Source: Syntrophotalea acetylenica
Lineage (GTDB): Bacteria; Desulfobacterota; Desulfuromonadia; Desulfuromonadales; Syntrophotaleaceae
NCBI RefSeq assembly: GCF_001888165.1
Contig: NZ_CP015455.1
Coordinates: 558,001-622,000 of the forward strand
DNA length: 64,000 bases
Reading direction: 5' to 3'
In this document: positions 1 to 8,820 of the stretch, piece by piece
How the letters are laid out: the number at the start of each line of letters is the position of its first letter
Position numbering within the stretch: the first letter of the stretch is position 1
The notes under the pieces: generated by a model
Databases searched by the model: none
The model's input: the letters and a program-made list of their open reading frames with translations, nothing else
What the model was told of the DNA's origin: nothing
Translations under genes and position numbers: made by a program

Positions 1-1
1 C

Positions 2-850
2 ATCCTCGCCGTGGCGCGGCAGGCCATCGAAGACTCGAAGGTCAAGCCGCTGCTGGTTCAGCACGTTGTCCGCCAGGTTGCGGATGCCGTCATTCAGGAA
101 CGGGGCGAATCGCCCGAATTCGATATCTATGCCGAGGTCAAACAACGCTCAAACGCGCTGTCCCTGGCTCACGTCCCGATGTTTCAGAAAATGCTGGCCT
201 GTAGCCCGGAACCGATCGAGATGGGATTGCATCTCGCCGCGGCCGGCAACATCATCGATTTTGGCGTCAAGCCCCATGACGACATCGATCTGGAGCATGA
301 AATCCGCAATCTGGATCAGACCAGCTTTGCCCGTTATGACATCCGGCCTTTCCGGCAGGCATTGCACAAGGCCTCGAACCTTCTCTATATCTGTGATAAC
401 AGCGGAGAGATTGTCTTCGACAGGCTGTTTCTGGAAGAACTCATGCGCCAGTTTCCCCGTCTGCGCATAACGGCGGCGCTTCGCGCCCGGCCGATCATCA
501 ACGACGCTACCCTGGAGGATGCCAGGGCCGTGGGGCTGGACCGTCTGGTCCGGACTATTTCCAGTGGCAGTGTTTACCCGGGGACCATCCTTGATGAAAC
601 AACCACGGAATTCCAGACATTGTTCGCAGAGGCCGATGTGATCCTGTCCAAGGGACAGGGCAATTTCGAGACGTTGCATCCGCTGGCTGACGAAAGGTTG
701 TTTTTCCTGCTGCGCATCAAATGCGATTACATGGCCAACCTGGCAAGCGTGGTGAAAGGCGGCCTGGTGCTGATACAGGGTAGCCCCCTCCCTTCCGGCA
801 GATGCCCGGATTCGTCACGGACCCCGCCGCCACAGCCGACGGTCGATTGA
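2..850 (+). CDS. DUF89 / ARMT1-like damage-control phosphatase, 5' partial
   Basis: The reading frame is already open at the left edge, so the gene starts outside the window; the GTG at 11 is only an in-frame codon. The visible protein has the DUF89 hallmarks: GNIIDFG near residue 80, DNSGEIVFD near residue 130 (the aspartate/asparagine metal site), and a lysine-containing SKGQGNFETL stretch near residue 215. DUF89 proteins are metal-dependent phosphatases thought to clear damaged phosphorylated metabolites. The exact substrate cannot be told. The C-terminus after the LVLIQG strand is a proline-rich tail of about 20 residues that looks atypical for the family. A hairpin terminator follows. 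Confidence 0.8.
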   Translation: MLAVARQAIEDSKVKPLLVQHVVRQVADAVIQERGESPEFDIYAEVKQRSNALSLAHVPMFQKMLACSPEPIEMGLHLAAAGNIIDFGVKPHDDIDLEHEIRNLDQTSFARYDIRPFRQALHKASNLLYICDNSGEIVFDRLFLEELMRQFPRLRITAALRARPIINDATLEDARAVGLDRLVRTISSGSVYPGTILDETTTEFQTLFAEADVILSKGQGNFETLHPLADERLFFLLRIKCDYMANLASVVKGGLVLIQGSPLPSGRCPDSSRTPPPQPTVD

Positions 851-879
851 CGGGCGGTTTCACCTGGCCGGTGGATAAC

Positions 880-920
880 AAAAAAGGGTTACGCCTTTGA
901 CGTAACCCTTTGTTTTTTAT
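880..920. terminator. Bidirectional intrinsic terminator
   Basis: An 11-bp stem (883-893 pairs with 901-911) encloses a 7-nt loop. A T-run follows on the plus strand and an A-run precedes it, giving T's on the minus strand. It separates the DUF89 gene from the convergent tRNA-Arg gene and can end transcription from both sides. Confidence 0.85.
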
Positions 921-922
921 TA

Positions 923-999
<77 letters not shown>

Positions 1000-1129
1000 G
1001 CGGACTCAACTATATAACTCATCCTTCGAGGAAATGCAACGTCAATTTGCAGCCTTTTTGTCCGCCAGGCGCAGGAGTGTGTGTTTTACTCCCTGCGAAG
1101 CAGTGGTTTGCAGGGTGCTCGCCTGTTGG

Positions 1130-1828
1130 TCAGGGCGTCCGTTCGCGTCCGACGCCAAACACTGAAATGCGCAGTTTCGGGCTGCGGGGACTGCTTGTCG
1201 AGAGGGTGATGTAGCCGTTTTGGCGGCTTTTTTCGGCAGGCAGTGTCAGGGTTGCCCGGATGCGGGCCGAAGCGCCGGGTGCCAGCCTGGTCTGGCTGAG
1301 ACTTGCCGATAACGAAGCGGGCATGGTGGCAAGGTTGGACAGAAAAATGGTGCGTTCGCCGTTGTTGGTAAGGGTGATGTCTGCCTGGCGTTTTTCGCCG
1401 GGTCGCATGTTGGTAAGCTGCAACCGGTCGGGTTGTATGTCGATTTCGGGTTTGACCAACCCCGCAATCCGCAGTGCCGCTTTCGGGGTGGCGGGATCGT
1501 TGCTGTAGATGTACACCCATTTGGTAATCGGGCCCCGCATGCCGTTGGAATTGAAAGTGATTCTTACCTCTCCCGATTTTCCGGGGAGGATTTCCCTGCT
1601 GGACAGCAATGTGCCGGTGCATCCGCACGTTGATCGCACGCGTTCAATGGACAGGGTCTGGTCGCCGCGGTTGGCAAAAGTAAAAACATGCTCCAATCTG
1701 TCGCCTTCGGCGATCGTTCCGAACTGGAAAGCGGGGTCGGAGATGAAGATCTGCGGAGCGGCCAGTGCCGGCGCCGGGAGAAGAGCCAGACAAAAAATGG
1801 CCAGAAAAAACGTGTGCGGTGTTTTCAT
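1130..1828 (-). CDS. Exported DUF1573 protein
   Basis: A 232-aa protein with a clear signal peptide: charged MKTPH start, hydrophobic stretch, and ALAA-type cleavage near residue 23. The mature part is a DUF1573 Ig-like/ASPM-type beta domain. It has the expected FxFGTIxEG beginning, the RSTCGCTG motif near residue 68 and KSGEVRITFNS. A second Ig-like repeat fills the C-terminal half. Such proteins sit in the periplasm or at the surface and their biochemical role is unknown. The gene is monocistronic and divergent from hpt. Confidence 0.8.
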   Translation of the reverse strand: MKTPHTFFLAIFCLALLPAPALAAPQIFISDPAFQFGTIAEGDRLEHVFTFANRGDQTLSIERVRSTCGCTGTLLSSREILPGKSGEVRITFNSNGMRGPITKWVYIYSNDPATPKAALRIAGLVKPEIDIQPDRLQLTNMRPGEKRQADITLTNNGERTIFLSNLATMPASLSASLSQTRLAPGASARIRATLTLPAEKSRQNGYITLSTSSPRSPKLRISVFGVGRERTP

Positions 1829-1978
1829 AAAAAATCTCCTGAGCAGATTTGAAAGTTCCAGCCGGCCCCAAGATGCGGTTGGCGCCGACTGTTCTTTATA
1901 GCACTATTTGAAGTTTCAAACCAGCCCCCTCCACGGGGGATACTGGTTTGCAGGCGCTTGCCGGCGGTTGCATTGGGA

Positions 1979-2007
1979 TTGACAGCCCCTTTGAGTGTTG
2001 CTATAAC
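1979..2007 (+). promoter_or_regulatory. Sigma-70 type promoter of hpt
   Basis: TTGACA at 1979-1984 and TATAAC at 2002-2007 are separated by exactly 17 bp. The predicted start lies about 35 nt upstream of the hpt ATG. Confidence 0.75.
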
Positions 2008-2049
2008 ATGCGGACTTGAAAAGGGTTTTCAACTCATTGGGAATAGTTC

Positions 2050-2601
2050 ATGCGTAAAAACTTTAAAACTCTCTACACCCGGGACCAGATCGCCGAGCAG
2101 GTGTGCAGGCTTGGGGGAGAGATCGACCGGGATTACCAGAATCGGGAAATTCTGCTGGTTTGCGTTCTGAAAGGCTCTTTTCTGTTTTTTGCCGATCTGG
2201 TGCGTGCCATTTCCTGCCCGCTGCTGGTCGATTTCGTGCGCATGGCCAGTTATGGCTGCGAAACGGTTTCATCCGGCATTGTCGAGATGCGCAAGGATCT
2301 GGAGTTTTCCGTAACCGATCGTGAGGTCCTTATTGTCGAGGATATCATCGATACGGGATATACCCTGCAGTCGCTGTTTCATCGCCTGCTGGAGCGTCAG
2401 CCGCGCTCCCTGAAGGTTTGTACGTTGCTGGACAAGCGCATCGATCGAAAAGTCCCCATTGAAGCGGATTATGTCGGCATGACGTTGGAGGAGGGGTTTG
2501 TGGTCGGTTACGGGCTCGATTATCAGGAGCGCTATCGCGAACTGCCTGAACTGTATATTTTTGAAGATCCGTCATCTGCGGGTGAGGGGAGGCCGTTATG
2601 A
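2050..2601 (+). CDS. hpt: Hypoxanthine phosphoribosyltransferase
   Basis: A 183-aa type I phosphoribosyltransferase that salvages hypoxanthine or guanine with PRPP to make IMP or GMP in the cytoplasm. The PRPP-binding loop VLIVEDIIDTGYTL is at about residues 96-110, preceded by an LLVCVLKGSFLFFADL strand-helix and the flexible-loop SYG motif. Length matches the family. A strong promoter lies just upstream. The stop codon overlaps the ATG of the next gene (ATGA), so the two are probably translationally coupled. Confidence 0.93.
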   Translation: MRKNFKTLYTRDQIAEQVCRLGGEIDRDYQNREILLVCVLKGSFLFFADLVRAISCPLLVDFVRMASYGCETVSSGIVEMRKDLEFSVTDREVLIVEDIIDTGYTLQSLFHRLLERQPRSLKVCTLLDKRIDRKVPIEADYVGMTLEEGFVVGYGLDYQERYRELPELYIFEDPSSAGEGRPL

Positions 2602-3827
2602 TTGTGGAGTGTCCCGAATGTGTCAGCCGTTTTCGGCTGGCGGATGACAAATTGAAACCTTCCGGCACCAAAGTCCGCTGTTCCAGGTGTCAGAAGGTTT
2701 TTACGGTTATGCCCGAGTTGGACGAAACCTCGGCTGCCGCCACCGGGCCTGGTGATGTCGCCATGCCTTCCGCCGCTTCCGCGGACAAAGAATGGGACCA
2801 GGCGCTTTCTGAAACGGGCGGCTCTGCCTTTCATGAATTCGACTTTGGCGAATCCTGGGACGATGTCAGCTCCCTGTCCGGAGATCCGACCTTGGAGAAC
2901 GAGTTTTCGGAGGATTCAGCCTTCGATTTTGCTGCTTTCGACGAGGACGGTGAATTGAAGTCCGATGCGCTGTTCGAAACGGCAGCAGATGAAGGGGAGG
3001 CATTTTCTTTTGAGGACGGTAGTTTTCCCCTGGACGAGGAAGGTGGCGACTCGCAGGATTATTTTGCAGAACCCACCAAGGCGCCGGTTGAGGATCCGTC
3101 TTCTGAATTATCACCGGATTCCGTTGCTGCGGGAGGGGCTGCAAGGTCGCCTTTGGCCGGGCTCCATGCGGGGGCGGCGGATCATGAGGTGGAAGACGGT
3201 GACGCCGGGCTGTTCGCTCCTCCTGCAAGCTCGGAGGGCAAACCCTCGCTGCCACCTCCCGCCAGGGTTCCGGTCCGGCGAAAATCAAAAGGCACAGGGT
3301 TGTCCCTGCTTTTTTTATTGTTGTTGGTCGGGGGGGCAGCCGGCGGCTACTTTGCCTGGAAGAAGGATCTGCTCGGTTCTTTGATGCGGCTGGAGCGGCT
3401 GCATGCCCTGATGCGATCACAGCCGGAGGCAACGGAAAGCGGCCAGATCCGCACGCTGGGATTGAATGGCGGTTTTTTGCAGAACCGGCGGGCTGGGCGG
3501 CTGTTCGTGATTCAGGGCGAGGCGGTTAACGATTATCGGGAATCACGCTCGGCAATCGCCGTCAAGGGGGTTCTGTTCGATGCCAAGGGGGCACCGCTGC
3601 AGCAGCAGACGGTGTTCTGTGGCAATCCCATCGATGCCGGCGAGCTGGAAACTTTGCCGTTTGACAGGATTGCCGAGCGGATGAACAATCAGTTCGGGGA
3701 TTCTCTGAGCAACCTTAATGTTCCCGCCGGCAAGGCCGTTCCCTTCACCATCGTGTTCCGCAACCTGCCGGAAGGGCTGAGTGAGTTTTCGGTGGAGGTC
3801 ATCGATTCCAAACCGGCTTCCCGGTAG
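2598..3827 (+). CDS. MJ0042-type zinc-ribbon membrane protein (DUF3426-like)
   Basis: A 409-aa protein. The N-terminus is a zinc ribbon with two CxxC pairs (C5/C8 and C29/C32) in the MJ0042/zinc_ribbon_5 style. A long acidic, low-complexity linker (about residues 40-220) follows. One transmembrane helix is at about residues 234-253, and the C-terminal domain resembles DUF3426. The likely topology is zinc ribbon in the cytoplasm and DUF3426 part outside. Families of this build are common in Desulfuromonadales and poorly understood. It is coupled to hpt by a 4-nt overlap. Confidence 0.75.
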   Translation: MIVECPECVSRFRLADDKLKPSGTKVRCSRCQKVFTVMPELDETSAAATGPGDVAMPSAASADKEWDQALSETGGSAFHEFDFGESWDDVSSLSGDPTLENEFSEDSAFDFAAFDEDGELKSDALFETAADEGEAFSFEDGSFPLDEEGGDSQDYFAEPTKAPVEDPSSELSPDSVAAGGAARSPLAGLHAGAADHEVEDGDAGLFAPPASSEGKPSLPPPARVPVRRKSKGTGLSLLFLLLLVGGAAGGYFAWKKDLLGSLMRLERLHALMRSQPEATESGQIRTLGLNGGFLQNRRAGRLFVIQGEAVNDYRESRSAIAVKGVLFDAKGAPLQQQTVFCGNPIDAGELETLPFDRIAERMNNQFGDSLSNLNVPAGKAVPFTIVFRNLPEGLSEFSVEVIDSKPASR

Positions 3828-3884
3828 GGGCCGGCCTGGCGGGCGCGATCCCTGTCTTGCCGAATTCAGGCAGCCGGGGCTTTT

Positions 3885-4076
3885 TCAATGCCGATCTTCC
3901 GGGGGGAGATTGTCGGTGTGGTCGTTGTCAGGGTCGTCGTCGGGGGTGCCGCGCAGGCTTTTCTGGAAGGCGGTAAGCCCTTTTCCCAGGCTGGCACCTA
4001 TCTCCGGCAACTTGCGTGCGCCGAACAACAGCACAATGATGATCAGGATCAGGGTCAGTTCCCAGAAACCGGGCAT
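3885..4076 (-). CDS. tatA: Sec-independent translocase subunit TatA
   Basis: A 63-aa protein starting MPGFWELTLIL, with one N-terminal hydrophobic helix, the hinge FGARKLPEIGASLGKG and an amphipathic helix, then an acidic tail. This is the standard TatA/E layout for export of folded proteins. The ATG at 4076 is chosen because a GGGA-type ribosome site lies about 8 nt upstream; a longer in-frame extension to 4124 has no such support. tatB and tatC are not in the window. Confidence 0.87.
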   Translation of the reverse strand: MPGFWELTLILIIIVLLFGARKLPEIGASLGKGLTAFQKSLRGTPDDDPDNDHTDNLPPEDRH

Positions 4077-4180
4077 AGTGCCGTCCCTTTCTTGTCTCGG
4101 GATGACGGGTGCGGGAAGGTACAAGAAAGGCGGGAGCTTCCTGTTGTCCGGATGCTCCCGCCCGTCATGTTTTTGACTGC

Positions 4181-4351
4181 TTAGTCGGCCTTGATGGCGT
4201 CAACGGGGCATGCGTCGACACAGGCGCCACAGTCGGTGCAGGCGTCAGCGTCGATAACGCGTTTGTCGCCTTTTTCTTCGATAGCGCCGATGGGGCAGCT
4301 GTCGTCACAAGCACCGCAGTTAATGCAATCGTCAGTGATGGTATGAGCCAA
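4181..4351 (-). CDS. 2[4Fe-4S] ferredoxin with TTG start
   Basis: A 56-aa ferredoxin of clostridial type. It has two CxxCxxCxxxCP motifs (C9, C12, C15, C19 and C38, C41, C44, C48), enough for two 4Fe-4S clusters. The start is a TTG at 4349-4351, set by the excellent GGAGGTG ribosome site 7 nt upstream; no ATG or GTG fits. It is a low-potential electron carrier, a natural partner for the ferredoxin-dependent AOR and NfnAB elsewhere in the window (inference). It is divergent from ackA. Confidence 0.93.
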   Translation of the reverse strand: MAHTITDDCINCGACDDSCPIGAIEEKGDKRVIDADACTDCGACVDACPVDAIKAD

Positions 4352-4477
4352 GGTATTCACCTCCTTTGCTTTAGAATCACTTGCTGCTTTTATTCTCGAT
4401 ACTTCGGGCGGATTCTACAACACCTTTTTACTGGTTGTCCACCCTAAATGATGCAAAAGACGTCGCCGACAAAGACC

Positions 4478-4506
4478 TTGCATTTGCAATTGCCATCTTA
4501 TAGTAT
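4478..4506 (+). promoter_or_regulatory. Sigma-70 type promoter of ackA
   Basis: TTGCAT at 4478-4483 and TAGTAT at 4501-4506 with 17-bp spacing, in the divergent space between the ferredoxin gene and ackA. This predicts a leader of about 80 nt before the ackA ATG. Confidence 0.6.
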
Positions 4507-4591
4507 TTATCCGTTTGTCCAGTCCATCCGATGGGCGGAAAGGTGCCGGCTTTTCCGCCCGTAACACTTTAATAGGAGGTAAGCAGGTTCT

Positions 4592-5857
4592 ATGGATATC
4601 CTCGCACTCAATTGCGGCAGTTCATCGGTAAAATACCAGCTCTACAACTGGAACAAGAAGGAGATTATCGCCAAGGGCGTCGTCGAACGGGTCGGTATCG
4701 GCGATTCCTTTATCTCGCACGAGGTTCCCGGTCGGGAGGATTACAAGAGCGAACACGATTGCCCCAACCACACCGTCGCTATCGAGCTGATCATCAAGAC
4801 CCTGACCGGTGATAAGACTGGCGTGGTTAAATCGATGAGCGAAATATCCGCCGTGGGTCATCGCGTCGTGCATGGCGGCGAAAAATTCGCCAGTTCGGTA
4901 CTTATCGACGAAGAGGTTCTCCAGGGGATCAAGGATGTTCAGCACCTTGCTCCGCTGCACAATCCGCCCAACATCATGGGCATTGTGGCCGCCCAAAAAG
5001 TTTTGCCCGAGGTTCCGCACGTGGCGATTTTCGATACGGCCTTTCACCAGACCATGCCACAGGAAGCCTATATCTACCCGCTGCCCTATGAGTGGTATGA
5101 AAAACACAGCGTGCGCCGCTACGGTTTCCACGGCACGTCCCATCTGTATGTATCCAAACGGGCTGCCGTGCTGCTCGGGAAAGATGCCAAGGACTGCAAC
5201 ATCATTACCCTGCACATCGGCAACGGCGCTTCCCACGCTGCGATTCGCGGTGGCGTCTGCGTCGATACCAGCATGGGCCTTACACCTCTCGAAGGCGCTG
5301 TCATGGGTACCCGTTGCGGCGATATCGATCCCGCCATCCCTACCTTCATCATGGAGCGCGAGGGCTACACCGCCAAGGAGATGGACAGCATTCTGAACAA
5401 AAAGTCCGGCTTGCTCGGCATTACCGGCAAGTATACCGATCGCCGCGATATCGGCGAAGGGATCAAGGCTGGAGACAAGCGCTGCAAACTGGCGCACGAT
5501 ATCGAAGCTTATCGCATTAAAAAATATGTCGGTTCCTACATGGCAGTGCTCGGCAAGGTCGATGCCATTGTCTTTACTGCCGGTGTCGGCGAGATGGGAG
5601 CCGAAATCCGCCAGCAGGCGCTGGAAGGCCTCGAGGCGCTGGGGGTCAAGATCGACAAGGAAAAGAACCTCAAGACCCGCACCAAAAAAGCCGAAGTGGA
5701 AATCTCCACTTCCGACTCGCCGGTCAAGGTGTTCGTCATACCTACCGATGAAGAACTTGTTTTTACCGAAGACGTGGTCGGTATTCTGGAAAACACCTAC
5801 AGCGATCACATGAGCTTCGATTACACCTTCAAATCCAGGGATTACGTGCGCAAGTAA
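4592..5857 (+). CDS. ackA: Acetate kinase
   Basis: A 421-aa protein converting acetyl phosphate plus ADP to acetate plus ATP, the substrate-level ATP step of fermentation. It shows the ASKHA-fold signatures: LALNCGSSSVKYQL at the N-terminus, GHRVVHGGE, the FDTAFHQTMP region, RRYGFHGTSH and HIGNGAS. Near the C-terminus is FTAGVGE. The ribosome site AGGAGG precedes the ATG. The gene is convergent with pta instead of being in one operon with it, and the two share a terminator. Confidence 0.97.
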   Translation: MDILALNCGSSSVKYQLYNWNKKEIIAKGVVERVGIGDSFISHEVPGREDYKSEHDCPNHTVAIELIIKTLTGDKTGVVKSMSEISAVGHRVVHGGEKFASSVLIDEEVLQGIKDVQHLAPLHNPPNIMGIVAAQKVLPEVPHVAIFDTAFHQTMPQEAYIYPLPYEWYEKHSVRRYGFHGTSHLYVSKRAAVLLGKDAKDCNIITLHIGNGASHAAIRGGVCVDTSMGLTPLEGAVMGTRCGDIDPAIPTFIMEREGYTAKEMDSILNKKSGLLGITGKYTDRRDIGEGIKAGDKRCKLAHDIEAYRIKKYVGSYMAVLGKVDAIVFTAGVGEMGAEIRQQALEGLEALGVKIDKEKNLKTRTKKAEVEISTSDSPVKVFVIPTDEELVFTEDVVGILENTYSDHMSFDYTFKSRDYVRK

Positions 5858-5880
5858 TCTGTGCTTGAAGGATGCGGACA

Positions 5881-5917
5881 AAAAAAGGCCGGCGGATTGA
5901 TTCGCCGGCCTTTTTTT
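5881..5917. terminator. Bidirectional terminator between ackA and pta
   Basis: A GC-rich stem (GGCCGGCG/CGCCGGCC) flanked by an A-run on the left and a T-run on the right serves both convergent genes. Confidence 0.9.
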
Positions 5918-5938
5918 ATGCGCGATGTTCGTCGATGC

Positions 5939-6940
5939 TCAGCCCTGGGCCTGCACGGCGGTGATGGCGGTGACGCTGATGATGTCATCCACCGAGCAGC
6001 CGCGTGACAGGTCGTTGACCGGCTTGGCCAGTCCCTGGATAATGGGACCCACGGCTTCGGCGCCGGCCAGGCGCTGAACCAGCTTGTAGCCGATGTTGCC
6101 GGCGTCGAGGTCGGGGAAGACAAGGGTGTTAGCCTTGCCGGCGACGGTGGAGCCGGGGGCTTTGCTGGCTCCGACTTTGGGCACCAGGGCGGCGTCGGCC
6201 TGCAGTTCCCCATCAATCTGCAGTTCCGGCGCCATTTCCCTGGCAATGGCCAGCGCTTCGATGACTTTGTCCGGGTCTTCATGTTTGGCGCTGCCTTTGG
6301 TGGAGAAGGACAGCATGGCCACCCGGGCATCGACGCCAAGAAAGCTTTTGCAGCTGCGTGCCGTGGCGACGGCGATTTCGGCCAGTGCGCGTGCGTCGGG
6401 GTTGGGATTGACGGCACAGTCAGCAAAGATCAGGGAACCGTTTTCGCCAAACTCGGGGGTTTTGGTGACCATGATGAAACAGGAAGAAACGGTTTTCATG
6501 CCAGGTGCGGGACCGATGACCTGAAATGCGGCGCGCAAAACGTTGCCGGTGGTATTGAAGGCGCCGGCAACGCAGCCGCCGGCATCGCCTTTGCGTACCA
6601 TCATGGCGCCAAAGAAAAGATTGTCATCGGCGGTCATAAGTTTAAGAGCCTCTTCTCGGGTCAGGCCTTTTTTCTTGCGCAATTCTACCAGTTCATCGAC
6701 ATAGGCGTCGAGCTGGGGGGCATTTTTCGGGTCGAGCAGGGTAACGCCTTCCAGGGAAGCGCCGAGTTCGGCCGCTTTGGCCTGCAGCCCGCCGGGGTCG
6801 CCAAGCAGAACGACATCAGCCAGGTTGTCTTTTACGATCGGGCCGGCCGCCTGAATCATGCGGTCGTCGTAACCTTCGGGCAGAACCACCACCTGGCGGT
6901 TCTGGCGGGCCGTAGCTTTGATCTGATCAACTAAGTGCAT
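5939..6940 (-). CDS. pta: Phosphate acetyltransferase
   Basis: A 333-aa short-form Pta that interconverts acetyl-CoA and acetyl phosphate. The PTA_PTB fold is visible from [15 protein letters not shown] at the N-terminus through the [11 protein letters not shown] motif to the [20 protein letters not shown]-like and [13 protein letters not shown] motifs near the C-terminus. The length fits the form that lacks the DRTGG N-terminal domain. An AGGAGGA ribosome site precedes the ATG. With ackA it turns acetyl-CoA from alcohol or aldehyde oxidation into acetate and ATP. Confidence 0.96.
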   Translation of the reverse strand: MHLVDQIKATARQNRQVVVLPEGYDDRMIQAAGPIVKDNLADVVLLGDPGGLQAKAAELGASLEGVTLLDPKNAPQLDAYVDELVELRKKKGLTREEALKLMTADDNLFFGAMMVRKGDAGGCVAGAFNTTGNVLRAAFQVIGPAPGMKTVSSCFIMVTKTPEFGENGSLIFADCAVNPNPDARALAEIAVATARSCKSFLGVDARVAMLSFSTKGSAKHEDPDKVIEALAIAREMAPELQIDGELQADAALVPKVGASKAPGSTVAGKANTLVFPDLDAGNIGYKLVQRLAGAEAVGPIIQGLAKPVNDLSRGCSVDDIISVTAITAVQAQG

Positions 6941-6979
6941 AGGGTTCCTCCTTCGAATGTAGAAGTTACGAGCGCCTCA

Positions 6980-7008
6980 TTTATACTTGATGCCCCCTGG
7001 GGGGTCAA
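6980..7008 (-). promoter_or_regulatory. Sigma-70 type promoter of pta
   Basis: On the minus strand, TTGACC (7003-7008) and TATAAA (6980-6985) are separated by 17 bp, about 40 nt upstream of the pta start codon. Confidence 0.65.
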
Positions 7009-7144
7009 CCTCTTTTAAGGACTGCGCAGGGCCCTTGCGCGGTGTCTCGTGCCGGGATTCTCGGCTGGTCAAAGGGTGGGCGATTCATGTATAATGCCCG
7101 GCAAAACACAACTTTCCCACCGGCGCGTGGGGAAAATAAAGGCG

Positions 7145-7963
7145 ATGATGCGTTCCTCTTCCCGTCACGATCTCCTTCTGGCCGTTTTCATTATCCTGTC
7201 TCTGCTGCTGCATCTGCTGCTGCTGTATGTCGTGCCGGCCGACAGGCTGGTGAGGGTGTCAGCCCCCCGGAAACCCGTTGTGGTCGAGGTGCGCCCGCCG
7301 CAACCAAGCCTGCGTGAACTCGATGTCCCGCCGGCGGCGCCTGCCGAACCCCGCCAAAAACCGGCGCAAAGACAGGCGCCGGTGGATCGGGTGGCGCCAA
7401 GGGAGACGGCCCCGCGGGGAGATGCCCCGGAAGATCGCCGGCCTGTGCCTCCCGCCGATTCCCGGCCCGCCGCCACGCCGGCGCAGCGTCCGGTCGGTGA
7501 CGCGGGGCCGGCCCCGAGTCCCGAGGCTCTGGATCTGGGCCTTTCCAAAACCACGCAGGAACGCTTGCAGAAAGGGTGGGCCAACAAATATCGCAAGGAT
7601 GTACAGGAAGGCGAGGCTGTCTGGCTCGATACGGAAAAGGATCTGCTGGCGTCCTTCTTCAAACGGTTCCGCGACAACATTTACCAGGTCTGGAACTACC
7701 CGCGCCAGGCGGCCGAACGCGGGGAGTCGGGGGTTTGCCTGCTACGCATCGTCATCAACAGGGATGGCAGCGTCGAAACGGCGGATGTGCTGGAAAGTTC
7801 CGGATATCCGACCCTCGATCGTGAAGCGGTGGCCGCCGTATATCGCGGTGCGTCCTATGGCAATCTGCCTTCATCCTTCCCCAAGGACCAACTCACCATT
7901 ATGGCCTATTTTCAGTACCGCCTCTCCCGGGGCGAAATGGGCCGCGACATTTTCGGGCGCTGA
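7145..7963 (+). CDS. tonB: TonB-family energy transducer
   Basis: A 272-aa protein with a short cytoplasmic start, one hydrophobic helix at about residues 10-30, a long proline/arginine-rich periplasmic spacer (about residues 38-150) and a C-terminal TonB domain. That domain contains LLRIVINRDGSVETADVLES and the conserved SGYPTLDREAV stretch. TonB couples the proton gradient to outer-membrane receptors. The ATG at 7145 is preferred because it places the helix correctly and has an AAAGG ribosome site; an upstream ATG at 7049 would add an unlikely polar leader. exbBD are not adjacent. Confidence 0.8.
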   Translation: MMRSSSRHDLLLAVFIILSLLLHLLLLYVVPADRLVRVSAPRKPVVVEVRPPQPSLRELDVPPAAPAEPRQKPAQRQAPVDRVAPRETAPRGDAPEDRRPVPPADSRPAATPAQRPVGDAGPAPSPEALDLGLSKTTQERLQKGWANKYRKDVQEGEAVWLDTEKDLLASFFKRFRDNIYQVWNYPRQAAERGESGVCLLRIVINRDGSVETADVLESSGYPTLDREAVAAVYRGASYGNLPSSFPKDQLTIMAYFQYRLSRGEMGRDIFGR

Positions 7964-8015
7964 TGCAGGAATCCGGGCGCATGTCCCCGCCGGTGGAGAA
8001 CAGCGGAAAACCGGC

Positions 8016-8402
8016 TCAGTTCTCCCCCTGGACAAACTCGGTATAATTGTCGGCGTCCATCAGGTCTTCCAGTTCATCTGCCTCCACCAGCTTCAGGCGC
8101 ACGATCCAGCCATCCTCATAAGGAGAAGAACTGAGCCAGTCAGGGGAATCGGTGAGGTCCTGGTTGGCCTCCAGCACTTCGCCGGACAGTGGCGAATAGA
8201 TTTCCAGCGTGCCCTGCCGCAGTTCGATGGTGGCGAGGGTGTCACCCATCTCAAGTTCGGTGCCCACCTCGGGCAATTCGATGGAGAGGGCTTCAGCCAG
8301 CTCGTCCTGCAGATATTCGGTGACGCCGATGGTTGCCTGTCCGCCGTCTTCCTCAATCCAGACGTGGTCTTCGTTGTAATACAATTCCTCGGGAAAAAGC
8401 AT
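8016..8402 (-). CDS. GcvH-like protein lacking the lipoyl-lysine
   Basis: A 128-aa protein that aligns over its full length, without gaps in the core, with glycine cleavage H proteins: EDHVWIEEDGGQATIGVTEY, LPEVGTELEMGD, YSPLSGEVLEAN, SPYEDGWIV. In H proteins the lipoylated lysine sits in ESVKAASD; here the matching segment is ELRQGTLE, with glutamine 63 in the lysine position. It therefore cannot carry lipoate at the usual site. No other gcv genes are nearby. The ATG at 8402 is chosen for its AAGGGAG ribosome site; an in-frame ATG lies 15 nt upstream. Confidence 0.8.
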   Translation of the reverse strand: MLFPEELYYNEDHVWIEEDGGQATIGVTEYLQDELAEALSIELPEVGTELEMGDTLATIELRQGTLEIYSPLSGEVLEANQDLTDSPDWLSSSPYEDGWIVRLKLVEADELEDLMDADNYTEFVQGEN

Positions 8403-8781
8403 GGGATCTCCCTTCATAACCCTGATCCGGAACAGAGGCATTCCGCTTATGGTGATTTTTATCTGTGGTATTGTCGATTCAAAGATACACAAGCCTGTGC
8501 CGGCCTTCAACCGGGATTCTGGCTGATTTCGTGCGAAAATATACGGAAAAGGGCAGGCGATGTAAAGGCAAGAACCGCGGCGGGCAATCGTTTTTCGGAC
8601 CTGCTTCGGCAGCTGTTTGATCGGGAGGGTGGATTGGCGTGTCCGTTGACCGCTTGCGGGAGGGCAAAGGACCACGGTTTGCCACTGCTATGGATGGCCC
8701 GTATCACAAGCAAGCCCGCGGATTGGCGCCGCCACGGCGGAAAAGGGCCGTTTCCGGATGAAAACCAGGTGGCCGGCCGAT
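8403..8781. other. Intergenic stretch without a supported gene
   Basis: About 380 bases between the GcvH-like gene and the terminator of the FmdB-type gene. Open frames here lack ribosome sites and family features. It should contain the promoter of the GcvH-like gene, but I see no convincing -35/-10 pair. Confidence 0.5.
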
Positions 8782-8811
8782 AAAAAATGGCCCCCGTAAG
8801 GATCGGGGGCC
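8782..8811 (-). terminator. Terminator of the FmdB-type gene
   Basis: An 8-bp GC stem (GGCCCCCG/CGGGGGCC, 8789-8796 with 8804-8811) is followed on the minus strand by six T's. Confidence 0.85.
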
Positions 8812-8820
8812 GCGGGATTA

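Noticed and set aside
4622-5881. A 419-codon open frame antisense to ackA
   Set aside because: Shadow of acetate kinase; it would also run through the shared terminator.
7278-8783. A long plus-strand frame crossing the tonB end and the GcvH-like gene
   Set aside because: Arginine/tryptophan-rich out-of-frame reading of tonB followed by antisense of the GcvH-like gene.
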